Positions 10,615 through 21,038 of a DNA stretch of 60,253 nucleotides are shown here, one piece after another. The first letter of the stretch is position 1. Each line of letters starts with the position of its first letter. The notes beneath the pieces are model-generated. The model was not told the origin of the DNA, did no database searches, and worked only from the letters and a program-made list of their open reading frames with translations. The position numbers and the translations under genes were made by a program. Source of the stretch: Hydrogenophaga sp. (GTDB lineage Bacteria; Pseudomonadota; Gammaproteobacteria; Burkholderiales; Burkholderiaceae_C). Location: contig JAIFMP010000089.1 in NCBI GenBank assembly GCA_020048405.1, positions 1-60,253 of the forward strand. Reading direction: 5' to 3'.

Positions 10615-10828
10615 ATTTTTCGCAACCCCGGGGTGAAAGCCCCCCCGGGGGCCACAAACAAACAGCGTTTGTGCGCTCGGTCACTCTCAAACCAACCGGT
10701 GAACCGTGTAATAATAAACAGCGGCCAGCCAAGCTGACAGCCCGCCCAGCGACAGATAGTCGCACACCAGATGCTTGTGTTCACAGGCACTCTCCACCTA
10801 CACCGATCAGCTCCGCACAGGGGTCTAC

Positions 10829-12091
10829 ATGCATCTTTCCGAACTCAAAGCTCTCCACGTTTCCGAAGTGTTCAAGCAAGCCGAGGCCCTTGAAATTGAA
10901 AACACTGGGCGCATGCGCAAACAAGAACTGATGTTTGCCATCATCAAGAAACGCGCAAGGGCAGGTGAGCAGGTCTTTGCTGATGGCGTGCTCGAAGTGC
11001 TGCCCGACGGTTTCGGTTTTCTGCGGGCACCAGATACCAGCTACACCGCTTCGACCGACGACATCTACATCTCCCCCAGCCAGATACGCCGCTTCAATCT
11101 GCACACCGGCGACATGATTGAAGGAGAAGTTCGCACCCCTAAAGACGGCGAGCGTTACTTCGCCTTGACCAAACTCGACAAAATCAACGGACTGCCGCCC
11201 GAGGACAACAAACACAAAATCATGTTTGAAAACCTCACGCCGCTGTTCCCAAAAGAGCAGATGCGTCTGGAGCGGGACATCAAGGGTGAAGAAAACATCA
11301 CCGGACGCGTGATCGACATCATCGCGCCCATTGGACGCGGCCAGCGGGCGCTGATCGTGGCGCAACCCAAGTCTGGCAAAACAGTGATGATGCAGCACAT
11401 CGCCCACGCGATCACTGCCAACTACCCTGATGTGGAGTTGATGGTGCTGCTGGTGGACGAGCGCCCTGAGGAGGTCACTGAAATGCAGCGCACCGTGCGC
11501 GGTGAAGTCATCGCGTCAACGTTTGACGAGCCTGCCGCCCGCCATGTGCACGTGGCTGAAATGGTGATCGAGCGAGCCAAACGGTTGGTCGAACTCAAAA
11601 AGGATGTGGTGATCCTGTTGGACTCCATCACACGATTGGCACGTGCCTACAACAACGTGCTGCCCTCATCGGGCAAGGTGCTCACCGGCGGCGTGGACGC
11701 CAACGCACTTCAGCGCCCCAAGCGGTTCTTCGGTGCAGCACGGAAAATTGAAGAAGGCGGGTCGCTCACCATCATTGCCACAGCCTTGGTTGACACAGGC
11801 AGCCGCATGGATGAAGTGATTTTTGAAGAGTTCAAGGGCACAGGCAACTGCGAAATCCATCTGGAGCGACGCCTGTATGAAAAGCGCGTATTTCCCGCCA
11901 TACAGATCAACCGCAGCGGCACGCGCCGCGAGGAACTTTTGCTTGCGCCGGAGATATTGCAAAAGACCCGCATCCTGCGTCAATTCATGTACAACATGGA
12001 CGAGATCGAATCGATGGAGTTGATGCTGAAGAACATGAAGGCGACAAAAAACAACCATGAGTTCTTCGACATGATGCGTCGCGGTGGCTGA
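10829..12091 (+). CDS. rho: Transcription termination factor Rho
   Basis: [19 protein letters not shown]...[24 protein letters not shown]...[15 protein letters not shown]. Confidence 0.98.
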   Translation: MHLSELKALHVSEVFKQAEALEIENTGRMRKQELMFAIIKKRARAGEQVFADGVLEVLPDGFGFLRAPDTSYTASTDDIYISPSQIRRFNLHTGDMIEGEVRTPKDGERYFALTKLDKINGLPPEDNKHKIMFENLTPLFPKEQMRLERDIKGEENITGRVIDIIAPIGRGQRALIVAQPKSGKTVMMQHIAHAITANYPDVELMVLLVDERPEEVTEMQRTVRGEVIASTFDEPAARHVHVAEMVIERAKRLVELKKDVVILLDSITRLARAYNNVLPSSGKVLTGGVDANALQRPKRFFGAARKIEEGGSLTIIATALVDTGSRMDEVIFEEFKGTGNCEIHLERRLYEKRVFPAIQINRSGTRREELLLAPEILQKTRILRQFMYNMDEIESMELMLKNMKATKNNHEFFDMMRRGG

Positions 12092-12245
12092 CTCCCAGCG
12101 AGGCGCTGTCGATTTCATGGGATAATCGAAAGCTTTCCCCGATCAATACGGGTTAGGGAAAAATCTTCAGGGACATGCTCCCATTTCTGTGACAAGTGCC
12201 ATCGAAACAGGTGTGCGGCTGTCGCAACTGACCAAAGGATATGAA

Positions 12246-12512
12246 ATGAAAGACGGAATTCACCCCAACTACCGCGACGTTTGCTTCGTGGACCTGTCCA
12301 ACGGCTTCAAGTTCGTGACTCGCTCATGTGCCAATGCCAAAGAAACCATCAAGATGGAAGACGGCCGCGAGCTGCCATTGTTCAAACTGGACACTTCCAG
12401 CGAGTCACACCCCTTCTATACGGGCACACAGAAAAGCGTTGACACGATGGGTGGCCGCGTGGAGAAATTCCGCAACCGTTTCGCTCGTGGCGCCGCTGCT
12501 GCCAGCAAGTAA
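12246..12512 (+). CDS. rpmE: 50S ribosomal protein L31 (type B-like)
   Basis: [35 protein letters not shown]...[26 protein letters not shown]. Confidence 0.95.
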   Translation: MKDGIHPNYRDVCFVDLSNGFKFVTRSCANAKETIKMEDGRELPLFKLDTSSESHPFYTGTQKSVDTMGGRVEKFRNRFARGAAAASK

Positions 12513-12558
12513 TTCAACGCAGCTCGTCGGCCACAGGCCGGAAAACACCCCAAAAAAA

Positions 12559-12589
12559 CAGCCGAAACGCCTTCGGCTGTTTTTTTTTG
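12559..12589 (+). terminator. Rho-independent terminator after rpmE
   Basis: ACAGCCGAAACGCCTTCGGCTGTTTTTTTTT. Confidence 0.85.
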
Positions 12590-12591
12590 CC

Positions 12592-14340
12592 ATGAGCCAG
12601 CCCCAAGCCACACCCGCCATCGCCACCCAAGCCGCCGTGCGCCGATTGCCACGTTGGGCATTGCTGCTCCTGTGCTTTGCGTACGTTATTCCCGGCTTTG
12701 TCGCGCGCACGCCATGGAAGAACGCCGATGTTGCAGCGTTTGGCGTGATGTCTGATTTGGCAGCAGGGCGTACCGATTGGCTCAGCCCTGTCGTTCTCGG
12801 GCAAGCACCGGACACCCCGGGACTGCTGCCGTATTGGTTGGGGGCATGGGCCATTCAGTTGCTGCCATCGCACCCTGAATATGCTGTCAGGGTGCCGTTT
12901 ATATTGGCCATCGCCGTGGCAATGTTTCTCGTTTGGCACGCGGTTTTTCGCTTTGCGTTGCAGCCCAGTGCCCAACCCGTCGCCTTTGCGTTCGGTGGTG
13001 AAGCCCGACCCGTCGATTACGCCCGAAGCCTGGCAGATGGAGGTTTGCTGGCCCTTCTGGCCTGTCTCGGGTTGGCTCAGCTTGCGCATGAAACGACACC
13101 TGCCGTCATCCAATTGCTGGCAGTGGCGGGGATGCTGCGTGCCATGGCCAGTTTTGCCACTTCGGGGGTGTTCAGTGCTGAGCCTGCGGTGACCTGGCTG
13201 CTGGGGTGGCTGATGTTGGCGTGGTCGGGAGCGCCAGACGTTGCATTGCTCGTCTGTGGCCTCCCCGCGCTGTTGCACTGGAAATCGCGTCACATCACAC
13301 CCGTCCAGACGGTGCGGCAACGGGACTTTCACCCGTTGGCATTGGGGATATGGGCAGCTGGATTTGCAGGCATTGCGGTCAGTGCGTGGTTCTGGGTGTC
13401 CCGCGCCACGCCTCTGTTCGGCAATGTGCAGTTGGACGGAGAGCAGGTGGCCACACTGGGCAAGCTGCTGTTCTGGTTTAGTTGGCCCGTTTGGCCCCTT
13501 GCTCTTTGGACATTGTGGCGATGGCGACGACACCTGTCCGCACCACACCTGCTGGGCCCGTTGTGCCTGTCTTTGGCCCTGATCTCGTCCATAACCTGGG
13601 CCCCATCCGCAGATCGTGCGCTGTTGCTTGCCCTACCGCCTTTGGCAGTGCTGGCTGCTTTTGCACTGCCTACGTTGAAACGTTCGTTTGCAGCGCTGGT
13701 GGATTGGTTTTCAGTGCTGTTCTTCTCGCTATGTTCGGTGACAGTGTGGGTGGTCTGGGTCGCCATGCTCACGGGTTTTCCCGCCAAACCAGCCGCCAAC
13801 GTTGCCAGACTCGCACCAGGATTTGCCATGGAGTTCTCGATGCCGGCTTTCAGCGCTGCGGCCTTGGCCACAGCTGCCTGGGTGCTGGTCGTGCGGTGGC
13901 GGCTGAGCAGGCATCCAACGGTGATCTGGAAAAGCCTCGTCTTGGCAGCTACCGGTAGCACGCTGTGCTGGCTGTTGCTGATGTCGTTGTGGATGCCGCT
14001 ACTGGACTTTGCACGCAGCTATGCCCCTATATCGCGCCGCATCGCCACGCTGGTTCCTGCTGGCGGAAGTTGCACCGAGGTATTTGGTTTGAGTCAGGCA
14101 CAGATCGCAGGGCTCAGGCACCACGGAAAACTCGACCTTAGGCTTGCGCCCAGCAGCGAACTCTGCGGCTCGCTTGTGGTTGCACAGCAGGCGGCAAGCC
14201 AGATGTCTGAAACGCTGGACATCACCCAATGGGCTTTCAAAGCCAAACTCAGCCGTCTGACAGACAACAAGGAAAGCCTGCTGCTGTACGTGCGGGTGGG
14301 CTACAAGCCCGAGGCTGTTCAGCGCGGCGCTGGCGATTAA
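12592..14340 (+). CDS. Polytopic membrane protein, glycosyltransferase family 39/ArnT-like
   Basis: 583-codon ORF, MSQPQATPAIAT...YVIPGFVARTPWKNADVAAFGVMSDLAAGRTDWLSPVVLG, many TM segments. Confidence 0.65.
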   Translation: MSQPQATPAIATQAAVRRLPRWALLLLCFAYVIPGFVARTPWKNADVAAFGVMSDLAAGRTDWLSPVVLGQAPDTPGLLPYWLGAWAIQLLPSHPEYAVRVPFILAIAVAMFLVWHAVFRFALQPSAQPVAFAFGGEARPVDYARSLADGGLLALLACLGLAQLAHETTPAVIQLLAVAGMLRAMASFATSGVFSAEPAVTWLLGWLMLAWSGAPDVALLVCGLPALLHWKSRHITPVQTVRQRDFHPLALGIWAAGFAGIAVSAWFWVSRATPLFGNVQLDGEQVATLGKLLFWFSWPVWPLALWTLWRWRRHLSAPHLLGPLCLSLALISSITWAPSADRALLLALPPLAVLAAFALPTLKRSFAALVDWFSVLFFSLCSVTVWVVWVAMLTGFPAKPAANVARLAPGFAMEFSMPAFSAAALATAAWVLVVRWRLSRHPTVIWKSLVLAATGSTLCWLLLMSLWMPLLDFARSYAPISRRIATLVPAGGSCTEVFGLSQAQIAGLRHHGKLDLRLAPSSELCGSLVVAQQAASQMSETLDITQWAFKAKLSRLTDNKESLLLYVRVGYKPEAVQRGAGD

Positions 14341-15656
14341 TCGATCGACAAGGCAGCGATGCGATCGGAAGGGAAATGCAAGGTAAAAGTAGACCCTTCT
14401 CCCAACCGGCTTTCAATGCGAATGTACCCCCCGTGGCGCTGAGCAACGTGCTTCACGATGGCAAGGCCCAGGCCAGTTCCGCCTGTGTCTCTGGACCGGC
14501 TTCTGTCCACCCGGTAGAAGCGCTCCGTCAGCCGGGGCATGTGCTCAGGTGCGATCCCTGGGCCGCTGTCGGACACCCACACTTCGGCGTCGCCACTCTC
14601 CAGTAACCGCAGCCCGGCGGAAATGGAGCCACCGGGAGGGGTGTACCGCACCGCGTTGTTCAGTAAATTGCTGAGCGCGCTGGTCAACTCGGTCTCGTTA
14701 CCGGCAAGGTCAAAGTCCATAGATGTGTCCACCGAGAAAAGGTGGCCGGCCTCTGACATCATTTTCGAGAGGTTTTGGGCGTCTTGCAGGCAACTGCGCA
14801 GCCACTCGCTGGCCTGTACCGAGGCCTGACGGCTGGGAACCGGACTGCCTTCCAGCTTGGAGAGCATGAGCAAATCGCTCACCAGCGTTTGCATGCGGTC
14901 AGCCTGTGTGGCCATCAACGCCAGATACTGCGAACGCTCTTGCGCGTTCAGTTCGAGGGTTTGCAGCGTCTCCACAAAACCACTGAGCACCGTCAAAGGC
15001 GTCCGAATTTCGTGGGAGACATTGGCCACAAAGTCGCGACGCATGGCCTCGGCCTGCTGCACTGCCGTCACATCACGCGACAGCATCAGTCGCCGTTTTT
15101 TGCCGTATGGGTGAATCCGAATGGCCACCACCACCGGCTTGGAGGGTGTTGACAACGGGCCCGGAATGGCCACTTCGTGCTGAAACTCGGCGGCACTGAG
15201 GTATGACGAGAACTGCGGATCCCGTATCAGGTTGGTCACATGCTGCATCAGATCACGCTGTGGATCGATACCCAGCTGCTCTGCGGCAGTCTGATTGCTC
15301 CACTCGATGCGCCCCTGACTGTCGAGCAACATCACCCCGTTGGGTGACGCCTGGATGGCCGACAGAAACTCATCAAGGCGGGCTTGGCTGTCACGCGCCT
15401 TGCCTGCCAGGTTTTTCTGAATCTTCCTGAACTTGTCGACCAGTGCGCCCCACACATGTGGAAGCACTGGCTCGTTGCCCCAGTCTTCGGCTGCCAGCCA
15501 CGCCCGCACCTTGGACAGACGTGAATCATCCAGGCCCAGCCACAAAACGGCCCCGCCCAACGTGCCAGAAAAGATCCACAGCGACGAGTCCGCGTACCAA
15601 CCGTACAGCGAACCCAGCCCCATCAATGCAAGCAATTCAACATGGCGAACCGTCAT
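14337..15656 (-). CDS. phoR: Phosphate regulon sensor histidine kinase PhoR
   Basis: DFVANVSHEIRTPLTVLSGFVETL (H box), NLLNNAVRYTPPGG, GTGLGLAIVKHVAQRHGG; overlaps phoB by ATGA. Confidence 0.93.
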   Translation of the reverse strand: MTVRHVELLALMGLGSLYGWYADSSLWIFSGTLGGAVLWLGLDDSRLSKVRAWLAAEDWGNEPVLPHVWGALVDKFRKIQKNLAGKARDSQARLDEFLSAIQASPNGVMLLDSQGRIEWSNQTAAEQLGIDPQRDLMQHVTNLIRDPQFSSYLSAAEFQHEVAIPGPLSTPSKPVVVAIRIHPYGKKRRLMLSRDVTAVQQAEAMRRDFVANVSHEIRTPLTVLSGFVETLQTLELNAQERSQYLALMATQADRMQTLVSDLLMLSKLEGSPVPSRQASVQASEWLRSCLQDAQNLSKMMSEAGHLFSVDTSMDFDLAGNETELTSALSNLLNNAVRYTPPGGSISAGLRLLESGDAEVWVSDSGPGIAPEHMPRLTERFYRVDRSRSRDTGGTGLGLAIVKHVAQRHGGYIRIESRLGEGSTFTLHFPSDRIAALSID

Positions 15657-16384
15657 GGAGCAGGATTGTCTGCCGAAACAGTGGCTGCGGACTTAAAACC
15701 CAATGCAGTCAGCCGATAGCCTGCACCACGCACTGTTTCGATCATCGCCCCAGCAACGCCGAGCGCCTCGCGCAAACGCTTGATGTGCACATCGACAGTG
15801 CGTTCTTCAATGAACACGTGGTCCCCCCAGACACGATCCAGCAAGGCACCCCTGGCGTGCACCCGCTCGGCATTTTTCATGAGGTGATGCAACAGCTTGA
15901 ATTCAGTGGGCCCGACTTTGAGCTCATGGCCGCGAAAGTTCACGCGGTAGGTGGCCGTGTCCAACACCAGATCGCCCACTGATACCGTGTCGTCCGTCGC
16001 ATCGGGTGTGCGCCTGCGCAGCACGGCCCGGATCCGCGCCAACAGTTCCTTGGTGGAAAACGGTTTGGTGATGTAGTCGTCAGCCCCGGCATCCAGCCCC
16101 TGCACCTTGTCGGACTCATCACTGCGCGCCGTGAGCATCAGGATCGGTATGGCCTTCGTGCGCTCGTGTTGTCGCCAACTGCGGGCGAGCGACACACCAC
16201 TTTCACCGGGCAACATCCAGTCCAGCAGGATGATGTCGGGCAATTCAGCATCCACCTCGCGCCGCGCCGCTTCGGCGTCAAACACCAGCGTGGGCGCAAA
16301 ACCGTTGTGGCGCAGGTTGACTGCAATCAGTTCTGCAATGGCGGCTTCGTCCTCCACCACCAGAATGCGGGGTGCCTTCCTCAT
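15653..16384 (-). CDS. phoB: Phosphate regulon response regulator PhoB
   Basis: ILVVEDEAAIAELIAVNLRHNGF...DIILLDWMLPGESGVSLAR...C-terminal winged helix EERTVDVHIKRLREAL. Confidence 0.95.
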   Translation of the reverse strand: MRKAPRILVVEDEAAIAELIAVNLRHNGFAPTLVFDAEAARREVDAELPDIILLDWMLPGESGVSLARSWRQHERTKAIPILMLTARSDESDKVQGLDAGADDYITKPFSTKELLARIRAVLRRRTPDATDDTVSVGDLVLDTATYRVNFRGHELKVGPTEFKLLHHLMKNAERVHARGALLDRVWGDHVFIEERTVDVHIKRLREALGVAGAMIETVRGAGYRLTALGFKSAATVSADNPAP

Positions 16385-17082
16385 TGGGCAACGGCACCTG
16401 ACTGGTTGTCCGCACCATGACGAACATCGGTGCCTTCAGCCACATAAATGGTGCTTTCGGCAATGTTCTTCGCATGGTCGCCCACCCGTTCGATGGCCTT
16501 GGCCAGAAACAGCAGGTTCAAGCTCGGAGAAATGGCCCGGGGGTCTTCCATGATGTAAGTGATGAGCTTTCGCAAGAAGCCGTCGTACTCACGGTCGATG
16601 TCATCGTCGGCCTTGATGATGGCCCGCGCCACATCGGTGTCGAGGCGCGCAAACGCATCGAGTGACCGGCGCAACAACGCCGTTGCAAGCTCAGACGCCA
16701 TGCGCAACTCTGAACACGGCAGTGACCGCCCTGCCCCGCTGTCGATGATGAGCTTGACCATGCGCGCAATGCGCGCCACTTCGTCACCGGCACGCTCCAG
16801 GTTGGCGGTGATTTTGCTCATGGCCAGCAGCATGCGCAGATCGCGCGCTGTGGGTTGCCGCCGCCCGATGGTGGACGACACGTCGTGGTCAATTTCCACT
16901 TCAAGCGCGTTGACGACGCGCTCACGCTCCACCACCTGGTCGGCTGCCTCCACACTGAACTCGTTCAGTGCATAGATGGCGTTGCGCAGTTGCGACTCCA
17001 CCAGGCCGCCCATCTCCATGACCTTGGCGGAAATGCTGTTCAGCTCGTTGTCGAACTGACTGGATATGTGTTTGTCACCCAT
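16381..17082 (-). CDS. phoU: Phosphate signaling complex protein PhoU
   Basis: MGDKHISSQFDNELNSISAKVMEMGGLVESQLRNAI...RVGDHAKNIAESTIYVAEGTDVRH. Confidence 0.95.
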   Translation of the reverse strand: MGDKHISSQFDNELNSISAKVMEMGGLVESQLRNAIYALNEFSVEAADQVVERERVVNALEVEIDHDVSSTIGRRQPTARDLRMLLAMSKITANLERAGDEVARIARMVKLIIDSGAGRSLPCSELRMASELATALLRRSLDAFARLDTDVARAIIKADDDIDREYDGFLRKLITYIMEDPRAISPSLNLLFLAKAIERVGDHAKNIAESTIYVAEGTDVRHGADNQSGAVAQ

Positions 17083-17084
17083 GA

Positions 17085-17837
17085 TCAACCAAACCTTCCT
17101 GTGATGTAGTCTTCTGTTTCAGTGCGTTTGGGCTTGAAGAAAACTTCTTCTGTATTGCCGATTTCCATCAACTCACCCAGGTACATGTACGCTGTGAAAT
17201 CGCTGCAACGCGCAGCCTGCTGCATGTTGTGTGTGACGATCGCAATGGTGTAGTCGTTCTTCAGCTCATGCACCAGTTCTTCCACTTTGGCGGTGGAGAT
17301 TGGGTCCAGCGCCGATGTGGGCTCGTCCAGCAACAACACCGAGGGCTTCACTGCAACGCTGCGCGCAATGCACAGCCGCTGCTGCTGACCACCCGAAAGG
17401 CTCAGGCCGTTTTGGCCGAGCTTGTCTTTCACCTCGTTCCACAGCGCAGCCTTGGCGAGGGCCCACTCGACCCGGTCGTACATGTCGCTCTTGCTGAGGT
17501 TCTCGTACAACTTCACGCCGAACGCGATGTTGTCGTAAATGGTCATGGGAAAAGGCGTGGGCTTCTGGAACACCATGCCGATGCGGGCACGCAGCAGGTT
17601 CAAGTCCTGTTTCGGGTCCAGAATGTTCTGTCCATAAAAGTTGATTTCACCCTCGGCGCGCTGACCGGGGTACAGGCTGTACATGCGGTTGAGCGTGCGC
17701 AACAGGGTTGATTTGCCGCAGCCCGACGGGCCGATGAACGCAGTCACTTTCCGCTCGGGAATGTCCATGTTGACATTAAAGAAGTTGAGGTTGCGAACTT
17801 CGATGGCGTTTGGCGTTTGAGTCGAGGTGTCAGGCAT
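17085..17837 (-). CDS. pstB: Phosphate ABC transporter ATP-binding protein
   Basis: [19 protein letters not shown]...[36 protein letters not shown]. Confidence 0.97.
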   Translation of the reverse strand: MPDTSTQTPNAIEVRNLNFFNVNMDIPERKVTAFIGPSGCGKSTLLRTLNRMYSLYPGQRAEGEINFYGQNILDPKQDLNLLRARIGMVFQKPTPFPMTIYDNIAFGVKLYENLSKSDMYDRVEWALAKAALWNEVKDKLGQNGLSLSGGQQQRLCIARSVAVKPSVLLLDEPTSALDPISTAKVEELVHELKNDYTIAIVTHNMQQAARCSDFTAYMYLGELMEIGNTEEVFFKPKRTETEDYITGRFG

Positions 17838-17876
17838 GCTGATGGTCCTGTAAAAGATTAAAGCGTTAAGTGGGCA

Positions 17877-18708
17877 TCAGCCCGCAGACCGGTCACGGAA
17901 GAACACCCGCGCAACGATGTTGAGCACCAGCACCGCAAGGGTGATCAGCAGCGCTCCGCCCCAGGCCAGGCGTACCCAGTTGTCGTAGGGACTCATGGCA
18001 AACTGGAAAATCACCACGGGCAAGTTGGACAGAGGGGCCGACATGTTGGTGCTGAAAAACTGATTGTTCAGTGCCGTGAACAGCAGCGGCGCTGTTTCAC
18101 CGCTGATGCGGGCGATGGCCAGCAGCAACCCGGTCACCACGCCGCTTTTTGCAGCCCTCAGCGTGACCATGGAAGCCACCTTCCAACGGGGTGCCCCCAG
18201 GGCAAACGCTGCTTCGCGCAGGCTGCCTGGCACAAGCCGCAACATGTTCTCAGTCGTGCGGACCACCACCGGAATGGCGATCAGCGCCGGAGAAATGGCC
18301 CATCGGTGCCACGACGATCGCGTACACAAACAGACCCAACACGATGGACGGCGCAGACAGCATGATGTCGGTCACAAACCGGGTGAGTTCTGCCGTTTTG
18401 CTTTCATCGCCGTATTCGGCCAGGTACACACCGGCAAACACACCGATGGGAGTGGACACCAGTACGGCAAAGGCCAGCATCATCAGGCTGCCCACGATGG
18501 CGTTGGCAAGACCACCGCCTTCGGAACCGGGGGCAGGTGTCGACTGGGTGAACATGTTCCAGTCCAGCGCAGTGAAGCCGTTGTAAAACAACACGCCCAA
18601 GATCCAAAGCAAGACAAACAGTCCGAGCCCCATGGCTCCCATGGACAGTGTCAGACCGATGGTGTTGGCACGCTGGCGGCTGTTGTAGAGAGATTTATTG
18701 AATTCCAT
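17877..18708 (-). pseudogene. pstA: Phosphate ABC transporter permease PstA; reading frame broken near 18285-18292 (possible assembly artefact)
   Basis: N-terminal ORF 18250..18708 (MEFNKSLYNSRQRANTIGL...[10 protein letters not shown]) and C-terminal ORF 17877..18329 ([33 protein letters not shown]) are both PstA in different frames; a short segment seems missing at the join. Confidence 0.88.
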
Positions 18709-18723
18709 TTTGTGTATCTTTCG

Positions 18724-18768
18724 TGATAGCTATAAAGCCACGCCCATCAAGCGCCTTTGGCCTTTTCA
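18724..18768 (+). repeat. Dispersed short repeat, copy 1; supplies the pstC C-terminus and stop
   Basis: TGATAGCTATAAAGCCACGCCCATCAAGCGCCTTTGGCCTTTTCAG; shares TGATAGCT...CATCAAGCGC...GGCC with the other copies. Confidence 0.6.
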
Positions 18769-19745
18769 GCCCTCATCAGCATGATCTTGGCGGCAGCCAG
18801 CACCACGAAAGTGATGACAAACAGCAGGAAGGCCAGCGCAAACAGCGTGGACACATGGAAATCCGCCGCTTCGCCAAACTCATTGGCAAGCGTCGAAGCG
18901 ATGGACGTACCAGGCGAGAACAGCGAAGTGGGCAACCGGTTGGCATTGCCGATCACAAACGTGACGGCCATCGTTTCGCCCAACGCACGGCCCAGGCCGA
19001 GCATGACGCCACCGACCACCCCTTTTTGGGTGTACGGCAGCACGACCTTGCGCACCACCTCCCACGTGGTGCACCCCAGTCCGTATGCCGATTCGCGCAG
19101 GATGGGTGGCACGATTTCAAACACATCCCTCATGACTGCTGCAACAAATGGCAATACCATGAAAGCCAGCACAATGCCCGCGGCCAGGATGCCGATGCCG
19201 TTGGTCGCCCCACCGAACAGGGGGCCAATCAAGGGCATTTGCCCGAGGGTGGACTGGATGGCTGGCTGCCCGTACTCGGCGAACAGCGGAGCAAAAATGA
19301 AAAGACCGAACATGCCGTAAATGATGGAGGGTACGGCGGCCAACAGTTCAATGGCGGTACCCAACGGGCGACGCAGCGCCACAGGACAGTTCTCGGTCAG
19401 AAACAGCGCAATGCCAAATGCCAGCGGCACAGCAATCAGGAGGGCGATGCCAGCACTGGCCAGCGTGCCGAAAATGGCAATGGCCGCACCGAACTCCTCG
19501 TTCACGATGTCCCACTCCACGCGCCAGATGAACTGCACGCCAAACTTGTGGAAGCTGGGCCAGGCATTGATCAGCAGGGAAATGATGATGCCCACCAGTG
19601 CGGCCAGCACGATCAGAGAGAACGACTGGGTGATGCGGTGAAACAGCACGTCTTGAAACCGCTGTTTGCTGGCAATGGCCGCCATGTTCGGGTTGTTCAG
19701 TTGTACTTCTGCAGGCTGCACATTCATGGTGGTCACCACACTCAT
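18747..19745 (-). CDS. pstC: Phosphate ABC transporter permease PstC
   Basis: [19 protein letters not shown]...[27 protein letters not shown]...[18 protein letters not shown]. Confidence 0.95.
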   Translation of the reverse strand: MSVVTTMNVQPAEVQLNNPNMAAIASKQRFQDVLFHRITQSFSLIVLAALVGIIISLLINAWPSFHKFGVQFIWRVEWDIVNEEFGAAIAIFGTLASAGIALLIAVPLAFGIALFLTENCPVALRRPLGTAIELLAAVPSIIYGMFGLFIFAPLFAEYGQPAIQSTLGQMPLIGPLFGGATNGIGILAAGIVLAFMVLPFVAAVMRDVFEIVPPILRESAYGLGCTTWEVVRKVVLPYTQKGVVGGVMLGLGRALGETMAVTFVIGNANRLPTSLFSPGTSIASTLANEFGEAADFHVSTLFALAFLLFVITFVVLAAAKIMLMRAEKAKGA

Positions 19746-19783
19746 AAAAACTCCTCACCAGGGGCACAGGCACCCCCACCAAA

Positions 19784-19820
19784 CAAAAACCTGCCAGAGC
19801 AACAGACGTGCGCTGGCAGG
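19784..19820 (-). terminator. Hairpin/attenuator between pstS and pstC
   Basis: Reverse strand CCTGCCAGCGCACGTCTGTTGCTCTGGCAGG followed by TTTTTG. Confidence 0.65.
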
Positions 19821-19840
19821 CAGGTCAGCTTACCGCTGAA

Positions 19841-20869
19841 TCACTTGTTGTTGATTTGGGACCAGACTTTGGAGCGGATCTGGTCGGTCAGGCTGTCGGG
19901 CAATGGCACGTAGTCCAGGTCGGAAGCCAGCTTCTTGCCGTTCTTGAAAGACCAGTCAAAGAACTTCAACACTTCAGCGGACTCAGCCTTGTTGGTGGGT
20001 TGCTTGTACATCAGGATGAAAGAGGCTGTGCTGATGGGCCAGCTGGTGTCGCCCTTGGCGTTGACCATCGACACGCCCATGCCAGGCACGCTGAACCAGT
20101 CGGCACCAGCAGCAGCAGCAGCAAATGTCACGTCGTCGGGCTTGACATACTTGCCGTTGGCGTTTTGCAGCTGCATGAAGGGCATGTTGTTTTTCTTGAC
20201 GTAGGCGTATTCAACGTAACCCACGGCACCCTTCACACGGTTCACGTTGGCGGCCACGCCTTCGTTGCCCTTGCCACCCACCGACGATGCGGCAGGCCAC
20301 TTGACAGCGGCGCCCTTGCCCACTTTGCTGGCCCACTCGGGGCTGATGGCAGCCAGGTAGTCGGTGAAGTTGAACGTTGTACCTGAGCCGTCAGCGCGGT
20401 GCACCACGGTCACGGCCGTATCAGGCAGCGCCACGCCAGGGTTCAACGCGGCCAGTTTGGCATCGTTCCACTTGGTGATGTTGCCCAGGAACAGGTCAGC
20501 CAGCACGGGGCCGGTGATTTTCAGATCGCCAGGCTTGATGCCGTCGAGGTTGAACACAGGGACCGTGCCACCGATGATGGCTGGGAACTGCACCATGCCA
20601 TCCTTGTCCAGGTCTGCACCGCCCACAGGGGCGTCGGAAGCACCAAATGCCACGGTTTTTGCGCGGATTTGCTTCAAACCGCCAGAAGAACCGATGGACT
20701 GGTAGTTCAGACCTGTACCTGTGGCTGCTTTGTAAGCCTCAGCCCACTTGGCGTAGACGGGGAACGGGAAGGTAGCACCAGCACCGGTGATGTCGGCTGC
20801 GATGGCCGAAGTGCCGAAGGCCAGAGCGGCGACAGAAGCAGCCACGGATTTCAGGAACAGACGTTTCAT
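19841..20869 (-). CDS. pstS: Phosphate ABC transporter substrate-binding protein
   Basis: MKRLFLKSVAASVAALAFGTSAIAADITGAGATFPFPVYAKWAEAY...GSSGGLKQI...RADGSGTTFNFTDYL. Confidence 0.97.
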   Translation of the reverse strand: MKRLFLKSVAASVAALAFGTSAIAADITGAGATFPFPVYAKWAEAYKAATGTGLNYQSIGSSGGLKQIRAKTVAFGASDAPVGGADLDKDGMVQFPAIIGGTVPVFNLDGIKPGDLKITGPVLADLFLGNITKWNDAKLAALNPGVALPDTAVTVVHRADGSGTTFNFTDYLAAISPEWASKVGKGAAVKWPAASSVGGKGNEGVAANVNRVKGAVGYVEYAYVKKNNMPFMQLQNANGKYVKPDDVTFAAAAAGADWFSVPGMGVSMVNAKGDTSWPISTASFILMYKQPTNKAESAEVLKFFDWSFKNGKKLASDLDYVPLPDSLTDQIRSKVWSQINNK

Positions 20870-20920
20870 GGAAAAAACCTTTCGGGTTGGTTGAGCAAGA
20901 TGCCGCGACTCTAGGAAGCT

Positions 20921-20944
20921 TTTGTGACATACATGTGACACAAA
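20921..20944 (-). promoter_or_regulatory. Pho box upstream of pstS
   Basis: Reverse strand TTTGTGTCACATGTATGTCACAAA: two TGTCAC half-sites 11 nt apart. Confidence 0.75.
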
Positions 20945-21038
20945 CTGCATCCACACCACTTTCCAACACCCGGGCCCTGCCTGCCCAAAGCACGAAAAAC
21001 TCGGTGCTATGCTCGCGGCCAACTGGCACACAACCCCC

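Noticed and set aside
18723-19913. 396-aa plus-strand ORF
   Set aside because: Antisense to pstC; His/Gln-rich shadow translation.
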